Origin: Atopobium sp. oral taxon 810 str. F0209
Lineage (GTDB): Bacteria > Actinomycetota > Coriobacteriia > Coriobacteriales > Atopobiaceae
DNA: 64,000 nt
Direction: 5' to 3'
Assembly: GCF_000466405.1 (NCBI RefSeq)
Contig: NZ_KE952949.1
Span: 243,773-307,772 of the forward strand
Part shown: one piece after another, positions 52,463 to 61,634 of the stretch
Numbering within the stretch: position 1 is the stretch's first letter
Layout of the letters: the number at the start of each line of letters is the position of its first letter
Program-made: the position numbers and the translations under genes
Notes under the pieces: generated by a model
What the model was told of the DNA's origin: nothing
Database searches by the model: none
What the model saw: only the letters and a program-made list of their open reading frames with translations

Positions 52463-52915
52463 ATGAACTACCGCAGCAACACAAACTATAGCTATGAAAC
52501 GGCAGGTTCTTCTGCGCTGGCGCCTCAATATCGCCGCACCACGCTTACGCTTATCCAGGGCGGTAAAGATTGTGTAGCTGACTGCCAGTCACGTAGTACT
52601 GATTTACGTCAAAATACTGCTGATAAACGCTCTTATAAATTTACTATTATTGCTGCAATAGTCGTTGTTGGTATTACGTTTGCTGCGAGTTTATTTATCA
52701 GCGATCAGTTAATTGCAGATCGTATTGCTACCGCTCAAGCCAACCTTCGCTATGCCACAACTACGGTGCAGCCGGGGGATTCGCTATGGTCTATCGCTGA
52801 ATCTCATCAGATTAAAGGTATGAGTACTTCCGAGACACTTCGTTTGATTGAGCAGCTCAATAACATAAATGCTCAATCGTTATCAGTAGGAATGAACTTA
52901 TCTGTTCCTGCTTAG
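52463..52915 (+). CDS. LysM-domain membrane protein, YneA-like SOS cell-division suppressor
   Basis: 150 aa: a cytoplasmic Ser/Gln/Arg-rich N-terminus of about 65 residues, one membrane helix (FTIIAAIVVVGITFAASLFI), and an extracellular LysM domain (VQPGDSLWSIAESHQIKG to the end). Bacillus YneA has the same TM-plus-LysM plan, is divergent from lexA, and halts division during SOS. The N-terminal part is longer here. ATG 52463 is chosen for the GGGAGGAG just upstream. The LexA box in front supports SOS control. Function by position and architecture. Confidence 0.8.
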   Translation: MNYRSNTNYSYETAGSSALAPQYRRTTLTLIQGGKDCVADCQSRSTDLRQNTADKRSYKFTIIAAIVVVGITFAASLFISDQLIADRIATAQANLRYATTTVQPGDSLWSIAESHQIKGMSTSETLRLIEQLNNINAQSLSVGMNLSVPA

Positions 52916-53047
52916 ATTGGCGTCCTTGTATGTACTTCTGTTACCAAACCCTAGGTATAGTGTTTCAATTTGTGTTTTTGGCTTTATTTTGTTTGCACAT
53001 CGTGTAAAGTCTGTGATTGGTTTTAATGGCAATCACAAAGGAGCTCG

Positions 53048-53497
53048 ATGCGCTGCCCAAAATGCGGCTGTGAGGAGTCCAAAGTAGTTGACTCCCGTCC
53101 ATCTGAAAGCGCCGATGCTATTAGAAGGCGTCGTGAATGCGTAGGTTGTGGCTATCGCTTTACAACCTATGAGCGTCGTGAAGAAGTGCCACTTCTTGTT
53201 GTCAAAAAAGATGGCACCAAGGAGACTTTCGACCGCCAAAAGCTTATGCGCGGATTACTTGCTGCTACCGTCAAACGAAATATCAGCATCGAAACTCTCG
53301 ATGAACTCATTGGTGATATTGAAGCAGACTTGCGAGATCAGGGACAAACCGAAGTTTTGTCTCGAGATCTTGGCAGACTGGTTTTGGTTAAGCTTCGCGA
53401 TATTGACAAGGTGGCCTACGTTCGATTTGCTTCTGTATATCGCGACTTTAAAGATGTAGATGAATTTTACGAAGAGCTAAGGAGCCTTGCACAGTGA
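53048..53497 (+). CDS. nrdR: transcriptional repressor NrdR
   Basis: Represses ribonucleotide reductase genes when dATP is high. The N-terminal zinc ribbon is MRCPKCGCEESKVVDSR with a second pair in ECVGCGYRFTTYERRE. An ATP-cone domain follows (VKKDGTKETFDRQKLMRGLL). 149 aa. AAGGAG precedes the ATG. It overlaps dut by 4 bases, joining two genes of dNTP balance. Confidence 0.96.
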   Translation: MRCPKCGCEESKVVDSRPSESADAIRRRRECVGCGYRFTTYERREEVPLLVVKKDGTKETFDRQKLMRGLLAATVKRNISIETLDELIGDIEADLRDQGQTEVLSRDLGRLVLVKLRDIDKVAYVRFASVYRDFKDVDEFYEELRSLAQ

Positions 53498-53943
53498 CCT
53501 TTGAGCATATCTCATTGCCGATTAAACGCCTTGATCCTACCGTTGAACTTCCTACATATGCTTATCAAGGCGACGCAGGTCTTGATTTGCGTGCAAGTGA
53601 ATCACTTACTCTGGCTCCTCTTGAGCGTCGACTTATTTCTACTGGCCTTGCCATTGCTATTCCTGAAGGCTATGCAGGTTTTGTCCAACCTCGCAGTGGC
53701 CGTTCTTTGCGCGAAGGTCTTTCTATGGCAAATACCCCTGGTTTGGTGGATAGTCACTATCGTGGCGAACTTAAAGTAGTTGCTATCAATCTAGATCCCG
53801 ATAAGCCCCTAGTAATTGAGCGTGGGGAACGCATTGCACAACTTGTCATTCAAAAAGTTCCTATTGTTGAGCTTGTCGAAGTAGACGAGCTTGATGAGAC
53901 GGATCGTGGCGCTGCTGGTTTTGGCTCAAGTGGCACCAATTAA
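53494..53943 (+). CDS. dut: dUTP pyrophosphatase
   Basis: Hydrolyses dUTP to dUMP. All five trimeric dUTPase motifs are present: GDAGLDLRA, PRSGRSLREG, GLVDSHYRGELKV, RGERIAQLVIQ and DRGAAGFGSSG. 149 aa. GTG start at 53494, overlapping the nrdR stop (GTGA). Confidence 0.95.
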   Translation: MTFEHISLPIKRLDPTVELPTYAYQGDAGLDLRASESLTLAPLERRLISTGLAIAIPEGYAGFVQPRSGRSLREGLSMANTPGLVDSHYRGELKVVAINLDPDKPLVIERGERIAQLVIQKVPIVELVEVDELDETDRGAAGFGSSGTN

Positions 53944-54033
53944 TACTTGATTTTGAGGCGCGGCTGGCGTGCCTTGAAATACTGCTGTCTTTTAGGTCTG
54001 ACAGTATGTTTTCCAAAAGGGAAGGGGAAAGTA

Positions 54034-55347
54034 ATGGAGAAGTTCTTTAAGTTTGCAGAGAGGGGGTCGTCAACTGGTCAGGAAATTCGTGCTGGCCTGA
54101 CGACATTCCTTGCGATGGCCTATATCATCGCAGTCAATCCCTCGCTACTTGCAGCTGCTGGTGTACCTGTAACCGCAGCCGTCACTGCAACTTGCCTAGG
54201 AGCAGGCATTATGACCATCTTGATGGGCATTTTTGCTAATAGACCTTTGGCTTGTGCCTCTGGTATGGGCATCAATGCAGTTGTTGCCTTTTCACTAACC
54301 GCTATTGCAGGCAACGACTGGCATGCGGCAATGGCAGTCGTCTTTGTTGAAGGCGTCGCTATCCTGGTGCTCGTTCTTTGTGGCTTACGCGAAGCAATCA
54401 TGGATGCAATTCCTGTATCTTTGCGTCATGCCATCTCCGTTGGTCTTGGCCTCTTTATTGCGATGATTGGTCTCAAGGACGGTGGCATCATCGTTGCCAA
54501 TGAGTCCACCATGGTTGCCCTAGGTAAAGTAACTGATCCTGTCTTTATCGTTGGTATGATTTCCATCGTTGCTTCTATTATTTTGTATGTGAAGAAGGTG
54601 CCTGGTTCTCTGCTGTGGGGCATTCTTATCGCCGTGCTTGCTGGCGTACCCCTAGGCGTTACTCAGGCTCCTGCGGGTATCGTTTCTGGCCTCGATTTTT
54701 CCTCCTTTGGCGCTCCTTTCTTAGTTGATGCCAACGGCGTGACTGGTATTGTCAAGGTGATGACTACCCCCGTCTTGCTTGTCTTTGCTTTCTCGTTGAT
54801 GATGTCTGACTTCTTTGACACCATGGGTACAGCTATGGCTGTTGCAAAACAGGGTGAGTTCCTCAATGAGGATGGCTCTGTCGAAGACATTCGTGAGATC
54901 TTGATTGTTGACTCTGCTGCAGCTGCTATGGGCGGCCTACTGGGTGCTTCTTCTATTACTACCTTTGTCGAGTCTGCATCTGGTGCAGCTGATGGCGGTC
55001 GCACTGGTTTGACCTCTATTGCAACGGGTGTACTCTTTATTCTTGCTGCTTTCTTCTCTCCTGTTATTGCCATCATCAGTTCTGCTGCCACCTGTGGCGC
55101 TCTTGTTGTTGTTGGCTTCTTGATGATGACTGATGTAGCAGATATTGACTGGAGTGACATTCTCCAAGGCTTCCCCGCATTCATGATTGTTGCAGGCATT
55201 CCTTTTACCTACTCCATCTCCAACGGCATCGGTATGGGCTTTATTGCCTACGTACTCGTTGCTGCGGTAACCGGTCAGATCAAAAAGGTCAAGCCGCTGA
55301 TGTGGGTGGCAACTATTGCCTTTGTTCTTTATTTCTTACTTGTCTAA
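54034..55347 (+). CDS. NCS2-family purine permease (AzgA/PbuG-like guanine/hypoxanthine type)
   Basis: 437 aa with about 12-14 membrane segments. The N-terminal motif GQEIRAGLTTFLAMAYIIAV, NRPLACASGMGINAVVAFSL, DFFDTMGTAMAVAKQGE and GASSITTFVESASGAADGGR are hallmarks of the AzgA branch. ATG 54034 follows AAGGGAAGGGG; the in-frame ATG at 53947 lacks a site. About 90 bases of leader separate it from dut. I saw no purine-riboswitch core there. The exact base preference is inferred. Confidence 0.9.
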   Translation: MEKFFKFAERGSSTGQEIRAGLTTFLAMAYIIAVNPSLLAAAGVPVTAAVTATCLGAGIMTILMGIFANRPLACASGMGINAVVAFSLTAIAGNDWHAAMAVVFVEGVAILVLVLCGLREAIMDAIPVSLRHAISVGLGLFIAMIGLKDGGIIVANESTMVALGKVTDPVFIVGMISIVASIILYVKKVPGSLLWGILIAVLAGVPLGVTQAPAGIVSGLDFSSFGAPFLVDANGVTGIVKVMTTPVLLVFAFSLMMSDFFDTMGTAMAVAKQGEFLNEDGSVEDIREILIVDSAAAAMGGLLGASSITTFVESASGAADGGRTGLTSIATGVLFILAAFFSPVIAIISSAATCGALVVVGFLMMTDVADIDWSDILQGFPAFMIVAGIPFTYSISNGIGMGFIAYVLVAAVTGQIKKVKPLMWVATIAFVLYFLLV

Positions 55348-55360
55348 CAAGTACAGGCTA

Positions 55361-55388
55361 AGAGCCCGGATATCCGGGCTCTTTTTTT
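55361..55388 (+). terminator. terminator after the purine permease gene
   Basis: AGAGCCCGGA and TCCGGGCTCT form a perfect 10-bp stem across AT, followed by a run of T. The uracil permease has its own ribosome site just after. Confidence 0.92.
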
Positions 55389-55403
55389 AAATAAGGAGGT
55401 CGT

Positions 55404-56666
55404 ATGGCATCAAAACAACGTGAAGTCATTGCCGTCGATGATCATGTAGCTCCTGCTCGTGCTATTCCTCTGGGTATTCAGCATATGATGAGTATGTTTG
55501 GCTCTACTGTGTTAGTACCTACGCTTACGGGATTGTCGCCTTCGGTTGCAATTATGTGTTCGGGCATTGGTACCATGTGCTATCTTCTCGTAACTCGAAA
55601 TAAGATTCCTAGCTATCTAGGCAGCTCATTTGCCTTTATTAGTCCTATCATTGCTGTAGCAGCCACTACAGGCTCTCTAAATGCTGTTATGAGTGGTGTT
55701 GTGGTCTCTGGTTTGGTATTTCTACTGACCGCTCTACTTATCAAAATTATTGGTACTGCTTGGCTTGATAGGGTGCTGCCGCCTGTACTTGTAGCTTCGG
55801 TCATGATTGTTATCGGCGTTGGTCTATCTGCTACTGCAGCAAAAATGGCTCTTTATTCCTCTACGGATTCTTTTGTGGCATTAGGTACCATTGCTGCAGC
55901 GGTAACGCTTGTAGCAGCGGTCATTTTCTCGAGTATGGGTGGATTATTTGGTACCATGCCAGTTCTCCTGGCCATTATCGTGGGATATATTTTCTCTTGC
56001 TTCATTGGTCTTGTAGACTTTAAGCCTGTACTCGATGCTGCATGGTTGGGACTTCCTACATTTACTCATCCGAGCTTTGATTTGGGAGCTGTTGTACTTA
56101 TTGCTCCTGTGGCTGTGGTAGTTGTCATTGAGCATATCGGCCACCTCTTGGCTGTGGGCGAGATTGTTGGTCGTGACTACCGCGAAATGCTGCCACAATC
56201 CCTCGCGGGTGATGGTGTTGCTACCGTTATCTCGGGATTTCTTGGCGGTCCTCCCACCACAACCTATGCTGAAAACATTGGTGTTATGAGCGTAACCCGT
56301 GTGTATGCCACACAAGTTTTCTGGTATGCAGCTGCTTTTGCGCTGGTTGTTGGTGGTTTTTGTCCCAAGCTGGCAGCACTGATTAGCTCTATTCCAACCC
56401 CTGTCATGGGCGGGGTAAGTTTGCTGCTCTTTGGCCTTATTGCTAGTAACGGTCTGCGTATGCTCGTTACCAATAAGGTAGATTTTGATGACAATCGCAA
56501 CCTTATGATTGCTTCTGTTGTCATTATTTTAGGTGTAGGCATGGAAACGAGTGGTATTACCATTCCTATGGGCAACTACACCCTTCCTGGCATGGCAACT
56601 TCAGCACTTGTAGGCATCCTGCTTAACTTGATTTTGCCCCATAACTCTTCTTCTCAGAAAGAATAA
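55404..56666 (+). CDS. uracil/xanthine permease (NCS2, UraA-like)
   Basis: 420 aa, about 14 hydrophobic segments. N-terminal LGIQHMMSMFGSTVLVPTLT, IPSYLGSSFAFISPI and the signature GGPPTTTYAENIGVMSVTRV (substrate-binding Glu and the NCS2 motif) place it in the UraA branch. Uracil is the likely substrate; other pyrimidines or xanthine cannot be excluded. AAGGAGG precedes ATG 55404. Two nucleobase permeases follow nrdR-dut, a local nucleotide-supply cluster. Confidence 0.9.
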   Translation: MASKQREVIAVDDHVAPARAIPLGIQHMMSMFGSTVLVPTLTGLSPSVAIMCSGIGTMCYLLVTRNKIPSYLGSSFAFISPIIAVAATTGSLNAVMSGVVVSGLVFLLTALLIKIIGTAWLDRVLPPVLVASVMIVIGVGLSATAAKMALYSSTDSFVALGTIAAAVTLVAAVIFSSMGGLFGTMPVLLAIIVGYIFSCFIGLVDFKPVLDAAWLGLPTFTHPSFDLGAVVLIAPVAVVVVIEHIGHLLAVGEIVGRDYREMLPQSLAGDGVATVISGFLGGPPTTTYAENIGVMSVTRVYATQVFWYAAAFALVVGGFCPKLAALISSIPTPVMGGVSLLLFGLIASNGLRMLVTNKVDFDDNRNLMIASVVIILGVGMETSGITIPMGNYTLPGMATSALVGILLNLILPHNSSSQKE

Positions 56667-56695
56667 AACTACGGCTGAAGAATAGCTTTTATATA

Positions 56696-56727
56696 AGGGG
56701 TGTTGACGCGGGTCAGCACCTCTTTTT
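56696..56727 (+). terminator. terminator after the uracil permease gene
   Basis: AGGGGTGTTGAC pairs imperfectly with GTCAGCACCTCT across GCGG, with a TTTTT tail. Confidence 0.75.
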
Positions 56728-56950
56728 AGTGACAGACTTCTTGAAAAACAGCAGCGCGAGAAAATTTCAAATTTTTAGCTGACCAAATGTGGGTAAGTTG
56801 TCACACCTGCTGTTTTTGCAATCGACGTATGTTGGCTTCTTTTGGATATGAAACTCATTTCAAAATCAAAAGTTTGTAGCTATTTTTATTGGGTATCCTT
56901 CCTGCAGTGATAATTCAGCCTTCAAATTGAAGGTAGGAGGAGGGTTTACT

Positions 56951-57910
56951 ATGGCAAACGAGGCGAAGACTACACTTATAAAGGATATGGTAATCGTGGG
57001 CGGTGGTCCCGCAGGTTTAACTGCTGCAATTTATGCGCAACGTGCCATGCTTGACACAGTGTTGCTTGAGCAAGAGGCAGTGGGTGGTCAGGTTATTTCT
57101 ACCAGTGAAATCGATAATTATCCTGGTGTTCCTCATACAGACGGCTTTACTTTGACTGATGCAATGCAACACCAAGCGGAAGATTTGGGTGCCAAGATTG
57201 AGATGTCTATTGTTGAGGGCATCGAGCATACAGGGGAGGGGCGCTTCCTTGTACATACACCCGAGGCTAATTATGACAGTGCTACGGTAATTGTCGCTGG
57301 CGGTGCAACCCCTCGACATGCGGGTTTTGAGGGTGAGGAAAAATACGCGGGCCGTGGCGTTTCATATTGCGCCACGTGCGATGGCATGTTTTATCGAGGT
57401 AAAAAAGTCTTCGTAATCGGGGGAGGTAATTCTGCCTGCGAAGAGGCTTTGTTTCTAACAAGGTTTGCCGATGAGGTTGTACTCGTTGTTCGTAAGGATC
57501 ATTTGCGTGCACAGGCATCTGTAGCGAAGCTTGTTGATGAGAATCCGAAACTTACAGTTAGGTACCTAAGTAGTATTGTCCGAGTTGAAGGGGGACAGCT
57601 GCTTAGCGCTGTTACCTTCAGGAATAATGTAACTGGTGAGGAAACAACCGAAACCTACGCAGAAGGTAGCTTTGGTGTCTTTGTCTTTGTTGGTCGTGTG
57701 CCAGCAACCGAGCTTATTGCTGATATGGTTGAGCTTGATTCTAAAGGTTATGTTGTGACAAATGACCGCCTTGAAACTAAAACAGCTGGCCTCTACGCGG
57801 CAGGAGATCTACGTCAAAAACCCTTGCGTCAGATAATTACTGCAGCAGCAGACGGTGCGATTGCTGTAAACTCTGCGTCGTCATATCTAGGTCAGCCAGT
57901 CGAAGGTTAA
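56951..57910 (+). CDS. trxB: thioredoxin-disulfide reductase
   Basis: Flavoprotein passing electrons from NADPH to thioredoxin. FAD motif IVGGGPAGLTAAIYAQRA, the redox-active CATC in GVSYCATCDGMF, NADPH-binding VIGGGNSACEEA, and the C-terminal FAD motif TAGLYAAGDLR. 319 aa. ATG 56951 is chosen because AGGAGGAGGG lies upstream; the TTG at 56927 would translate the ribosome site. A 284-base gap before it, after a terminator, implies its own promoter. Confidence 0.95.
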   Translation: MANEAKTTLIKDMVIVGGGPAGLTAAIYAQRAMLDTVLLEQEAVGGQVISTSEIDNYPGVPHTDGFTLTDAMQHQAEDLGAKIEMSIVEGIEHTGEGRFLVHTPEANYDSATVIVAGGATPRHAGFEGEEKYAGRGVSYCATCDGMFYRGKKVFVIGGGNSACEEALFLTRFADEVVLVVRKDHLRAQASVAKLVDENPKLTVRYLSSIVRVEGGQLLSAVTFRNNVTGEETTETYAEGSFGVFVFVGRVPATELIADMVELDSKGYVVTNDRLETKTAGLYAAGDLRQKPLRQIITAAADGAIAVNSASSYLGQPVEG

Positions 57911-57953
57911 GCATTACAAGAAGAGCAATTACTATAAGAAATTTTCAACATGA

Positions 57954-58002
57954 CCCCTTAGCATTCCTTTATCATCTAGGAGTGAACTGAGGGGCTTTTT
58001 TA
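57954..58002 (+). terminator. terminator after trxB
   Basis: CCCCTTAG and CTGAGGGG form the outer stem (one mismatch), with an inner ATTCCT/AGGAGT pairing, followed by CTTTTTT. Confidence 0.8.
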
Positions 58003-58152
58003 TATAGCTTTTTAACTGCGTAAATCTAGATATAAATCTGATAATATATATTATGTAAAGTATTGTTTATAAAGAGAGTTTGCTTGGTTGGCTTGCTTCC
58101 CACCCCTTGTTACATAATTGTAAGATGACTAGCGTGACAAGCCTGTATGAAA

Positions 58153-59775
58153 CTAGCTTTTATCTGTTGGCGATATGGCACTTGTGGTGTGGGGCTTAAT
58201 AGATCCGCGACAGACATTGTGAGCCCATTTTTGGGACTCAAATTCATCTTCAACACTCATTACCAAAAGAAGTTCATCCATTGCATAGAGTTGTACATCT
58301 CCGCGCGGAATGATATCCAAACCTGCACGAGTAATAGCAACAATACGGGCAGTTTTTGGCCAAACAATGTCACGAATACGTTTGCCATCAAGGATGCTGC
58401 CAGCGCCAATATTATACGTGTGCAGTACTTTCTCCCCTGCCAGCCCCGTCGTATCAGGGTCTCGTGGCGTCGAACCTAGCAGATTGGCTAGGAGATGTTC
58501 ATAGAAGGCATCAACATGTAGCGAACGAGCAATTGCAAAAGAAATGATCGAGACAATAGAGACAGAAAGCAAAGCATCAAGGCTGCCAGTTAACTCAAAA
58601 GCAAGGACGACCCCCGTAACTGGAGCCTGCACAACCGAGGCAAACATCCCCGCAACTGCCATTACTACGAAGTTCACGACATAACTATTAGGTACGCCAA
58701 AAATCTGAGTGACTATCACACCATAAAGTTCTCCCACAAGCATCGAGAGCACTACCAGCGGAAAGAGTGTACCGCCAGGAGCGCCCGAAGCAAAGCTCAT
58801 GGTAGTAAAGATATATTTACCTACAAGTAGAAAGACAATAGTGCCCAAAGGCAGTAATGTGCTTTTTTGGAACATCTCAACAATGGCATCACCGCCGCAC
58901 ATCAAATCTGGTGCCAAAAATGCCACAAAAGCTGCCATTGCAAAAGGTATAGCAAGACGTGCATACGGTAGGTGCGTCATGATTTTGCCATAGAGCTTTT
59001 CTTGGCAGGCAAACATTCCTTGGTTGTGAAGTGCGCCGAATACACCGCACACTAGACCCAAAAGTACTACAAAGAAATAGTTGCTATGTGGCAGATTGCC
59101 AATAAAAATCAGTTGCAAAACAGGCTTTACACCCAAAATCTGCGAGACCAAAAAGTCTGAGGCAACCGAACTTGCCATAACTGACAAAATGAGTGTAGGC
59201 GTAAATTCCTTATGAATCTCTTCAAGAGCAAAGAGGACGCCTGTAAGAGGAGCGTTAAAAGCAGCAGACATGCCTGCCGCAGCACCGCAGGTAACAAGAA
59301 GTCGTTCTTCTCCCCTGCCACGATGTAGTCCACGAGAGACAGCTTTGCCCGCCATCGAACCCAACTGTACACTGGGGCCTTCGCGACCAAGAGAAAGACC
59401 TGCTAATGCGCAGAGAGTACCTTCTATAAACTTGGTACCAAGCACGCGGTACCAAGGCATATTGATGCGCCCCATCACCTCAGCGTCGGTCTGAGGAATA
59501 CCAGAGCCTTGGGTATAAGGTTCCCAAAGCACCAGCCTACAGACAGCAAAACCGATAAGGATTAGTATAAAAATCCATCCGAGAATCCCCACAAAATTGC
59601 CTGTCATAGCACCTGTATAGGCTCTTAAGAGCTTTTCGGCAAAGTTCAAAGAAACGCGGTATAGCGTCACAACCATACCGCCAAAGGCACCTACCAAAAG
59701 ACCCTCCCCAACCAGCGTAAGCTGATGCTCTGAGGAGAGTCTCATTATGAGCGGGGAATGCTGATTTTGGGACAT
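58153..59775 (-). CDS. CLC-family chloride channel/H+-antiporter with C-terminal TrkA-C (RCK_C) domain
   Basis: 540 aa. Selectivity-filter motifs are GSGIPQ, GREGPSVQLG (with the gating Glu) and GAPGGTLFPLVV. LFALEEIHKEF carries the Glu that in antiporters acts as internal proton gate, so Cl-/H+ exchange is likely. The last ~80 residues (YNIGAGSILDGKRIRDIVWP, DELLLVM) form a TrkA-C ligand-binding domain. ATG 59775 starts 1 base after the nlpC stop, with GGAGG inside the end of that gene. A TTG at 59796 is the rejected alternative. Confidence 0.93.
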   Translation of the reverse strand: MSQNQHSPLIMRLSSEHQLTLVGEGLLVGAFGGMVVTLYRVSLNFAEKLLRAYTGAMTGNFVGILGWIFILILIGFAVCRLVLWEPYTQGSGIPQTDAEVMGRINMPWYRVLGTKFIEGTLCALAGLSLGREGPSVQLGSMAGKAVSRGLHRGRGEERLLVTCGAAAGMSAAFNAPLTGVLFALEEIHKEFTPTLILSVMASSVASDFLVSQILGVKPVLQLIFIGNLPHSNYFFVVLLGLVCGVFGALHNQGMFACQEKLYGKIMTHLPYARLAIPFAMAAFVAFLAPDLMCGGDAIVEMFQKSTLLPLGTIVFLLVGKYIFTTMSFASGAPGGTLFPLVVLSMLVGELYGVIVTQIFGVPNSYVVNFVVMAVAGMFASVVQAPVTGVVLAFELTGSLDALLSVSIVSIISFAIARSLHVDAFYEHLLANLLGSTPRDPDTTGLAGEKVLHTYNIGAGSILDGKRIRDIVWPKTARIVAITRAGLDIIPRGDVQLYAMDELLLVMSVEDEFESQKWAHNVCRGSIKPHTTSAISPTDKS

Positions 59776-59776
59776 C

Positions 59777-60964
59777 CTAGTAGGGTCCGCCTCCAATGAA
59801 AGACCACATAGAACGCTGAGTTACTGTACGGCCAGGATATGGTGCATCAATAAAGACACCGTCTCCAACGTAAATACCCACATGGCCCGAGCTGGTAAAG
59901 GCAAGATCGCCAGGATTGAGCTCAGAAATCGAGGTATGCCAATCGCCAGAAGCCTTGAGTGAATCAATCATGTCATAGGTAGTACGACCACGGGCATAAC
60001 CATAGCAGTAGCAAACCAGACCAGAACAATCAAAGCTATCGGGACCGGTAGCACCACTGACATATGGGAGACCAATTGCAGAATAAGCAGAACTCAAACC
60101 GCCGCCACTGTAGGCATGTCCACCACTACCTTTCTTGGAAGGTGTCTTGGTGCTAGTCTCTTCAGACTTCTTGGTCTTAGTCTTTGTCTCGTTCTTTTTT
60201 TCAGTCTTTGTTTCGGACTTGGTCTCAGATTTTTTCTGAGTCTGAGAATTGTTTTGCTGCTGCTTGTAATCCTTGATAGCATCAACTGCCGTAGAGGCAC
60301 CGCTTTGCTTTTTAACAGTGCCACCCTTGGAAATTGTTTCTGCAGCTTGTTTTTCTTCCGCTTCAGCTTTGGCTTCAAGCTGTGCTTTGACCTCGGCGCT
60401 TAGAGAATCATAGTACTCTTGAGCTGCAGCGACCTTGGAAGAATACTCATCAGCACGCTGCTGAGTTTCCTTAATTTTGGCTTCCTGATCGCTTTTTTTG
60501 GACTCAAGATCAGACTTTTCTTTGTTGAGCTGATCCTCAAGATCCCGAACAGCAGAGATATTCGCAGCATCTTGGTCTGCAATACGGTCCGCAATATAGA
60601 TGTTGGAGATGAGGTCTTCTGCGCTCTCAGAGCCAAGTAGCACCGAAAGTAGACTAGAGCCACCAGTTTTGTAATTTGAGCGCATACGATTGCCCAAAGT
60701 CTTGCGTGCAGACTTGAGATCTTCTTTTGTCGAGTCAATCTGTGTCTGCTTTTTTACGATATCGGCTTGGGTCTGCTGAAGCGTAGTTTCCTGAGAGCCA
60801 AGCTCACTTTGAATTGAAGCAAGCTCTCCGCCCAAACTCTCAAGTTTAGCCTGGGCAGTATTCAAATCAGCAGCGCTGGGCGCAGCAAATGCAAAGGGGC
60901 TCATGGTGCTCAACGCAAAGGCGACCGTAAGGCCAGCTACAACTGCCTTGTGCTTGATGTCCAT
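59777..60964 (-). CDS. secreted coiled-coil NlpC/P60 peptidoglycan hydrolase
   Basis: 395 aa. Signal peptide MDIKHKAVVAGLTVAFALST ending AFAAPSA, then a long coiled coil to about residue 210 (PcsB/SagA-like) and a Lys/Thr/Glu-rich linker. A C-terminal NlpC/P60 endopeptidase domain has C313 (DSFDCSGLVCY) and H361 (SSGHVGIYVGDG). The third catalytic position, usually His, is Asp373 in FIDAPYPG. AAGGA lies 8 bases before ATG 60964; longer frames lack a site. It likely cleaves wall peptides at division. Coiled coils of this type often need FtsEX, which is not in this window. Confidence 0.9.
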   Translation of the reverse strand: MDIKHKAVVAGLTVAFALSTMSPFAFAAPSAADLNTAQAKLESLGGELASIQSELGSQETTLQQTQADIVKKQTQIDSTKEDLKSARKTLGNRMRSNYKTGGSSLLSVLLGSESAEDLISNIYIADRIADQDAANISAVRDLEDQLNKEKSDLESKKSDQEAKIKETQQRADEYSSKVAAAQEYYDSLSAEVKAQLEAKAEAEEKQAAETISKGGTVKKQSGASTAVDAIKDYKQQQNNSQTQKKSETKSETKTEKKNETKTKTKKSEETSTKTPSKKGSGGHAYSGGGLSSAYSAIGLPYVSGATGPDSFDCSGLVCYCYGYARGRTTYDMIDSLKASGDWHTSISELNPGDLAFTSSGHVGIYVGDGVFIDAPYPGRTVTQRSMWSFIGGGPY

Positions 60965-61065
60965 AATCAAATCCTTAATATCCATAGCTTCGCTACGGCT
61001 AAAAGCCGCAACGCGAATGTAGCTAATTATAGCGTTATGCAAGAAGCCCCATAAAATTTTCTAAG

Positions 61066-61599
61066 CTACCTGACCTGAATCAGGGTAAATACCTCGTCAC
61101 CATATTGAGCAGCAATGGTCTCACGAGGATTAAGATATGCAAGCTCAAGAATAAAAGAGAATCCTACAACCTTGGCTCCTGACTGTTCAACAAGCTTGGC
61201 TGTGGCCACCGCAGTACCGCCAGTTGCTACTAAATCATCAACAATAAGAACTTTATCTCCTGCAGTAATTGCATCTTGGTGAACTTGAAGCTCATCGGTG
61301 CCATACTCCAACGCATATTGCTGAGAGTAGACTGCACGCGGGAGTTTGCCAGGCTTGCGAGCAGGAACAAAGCCCGCCTTGAGACGGTACGCTACAGGTG
61401 CACCAACCAAAAAACCACGAGCCTCAGCGCCAACGACCTTGGTGATGCCTTTACCAATGAAGTGATCCACGATACGGTCAATGGAAATCGCCAAACCGCG
61501 GGAATCAGCCATCAAAGGTGTGATGTCCTTAAAGATTACACCAGGCTCTGGATAATCAGGGATATCAATGACAAGGCTTTCAAGATCGAATTCAGACAT
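61066..61599 (-). CDS. apt: adenine phosphoribosyltransferase
   Basis: Salvages adenine to AMP using PRPP. The PRPP motif VLIVDDLVATGGT, the N-terminal IPDYPEPGVIFKDITPL and GAEARGFLVGAPVAYRL are full matches. 177 aa. GAAAGGAACC precedes ATG 61599; the frame from 61614 would translate that site. It lies 35 bases after the merR stop. Confidence 0.96.
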   Translation of the reverse strand: MSEFDLESLVIDIPDYPEPGVIFKDITPLMADSRGLAISIDRIVDHFIGKGITKVVGAEARGFLVGAPVAYRLKAGFVPARKPGKLPRAVYSQQYALEYGTDELQVHQDAITAGDKVLIVDDLVATGGTAVATAKLVEQSGAKVVGFSFILELAYLNPRETIAAQYGDEVFTLIQVR

Positions 61600-61634
61600 A
61601 ATGGTTCCTTTCATCTGTGCTACAGATACCCGCT

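Noticed and set aside
53944-54033. Purine riboswitch before the AzgA-like permease
   Set aside because: The conserved three-way-junction core and loop sequences of the purine aptamer were not seen. Only a small ATACTG/CAGTAT hairpin is present.
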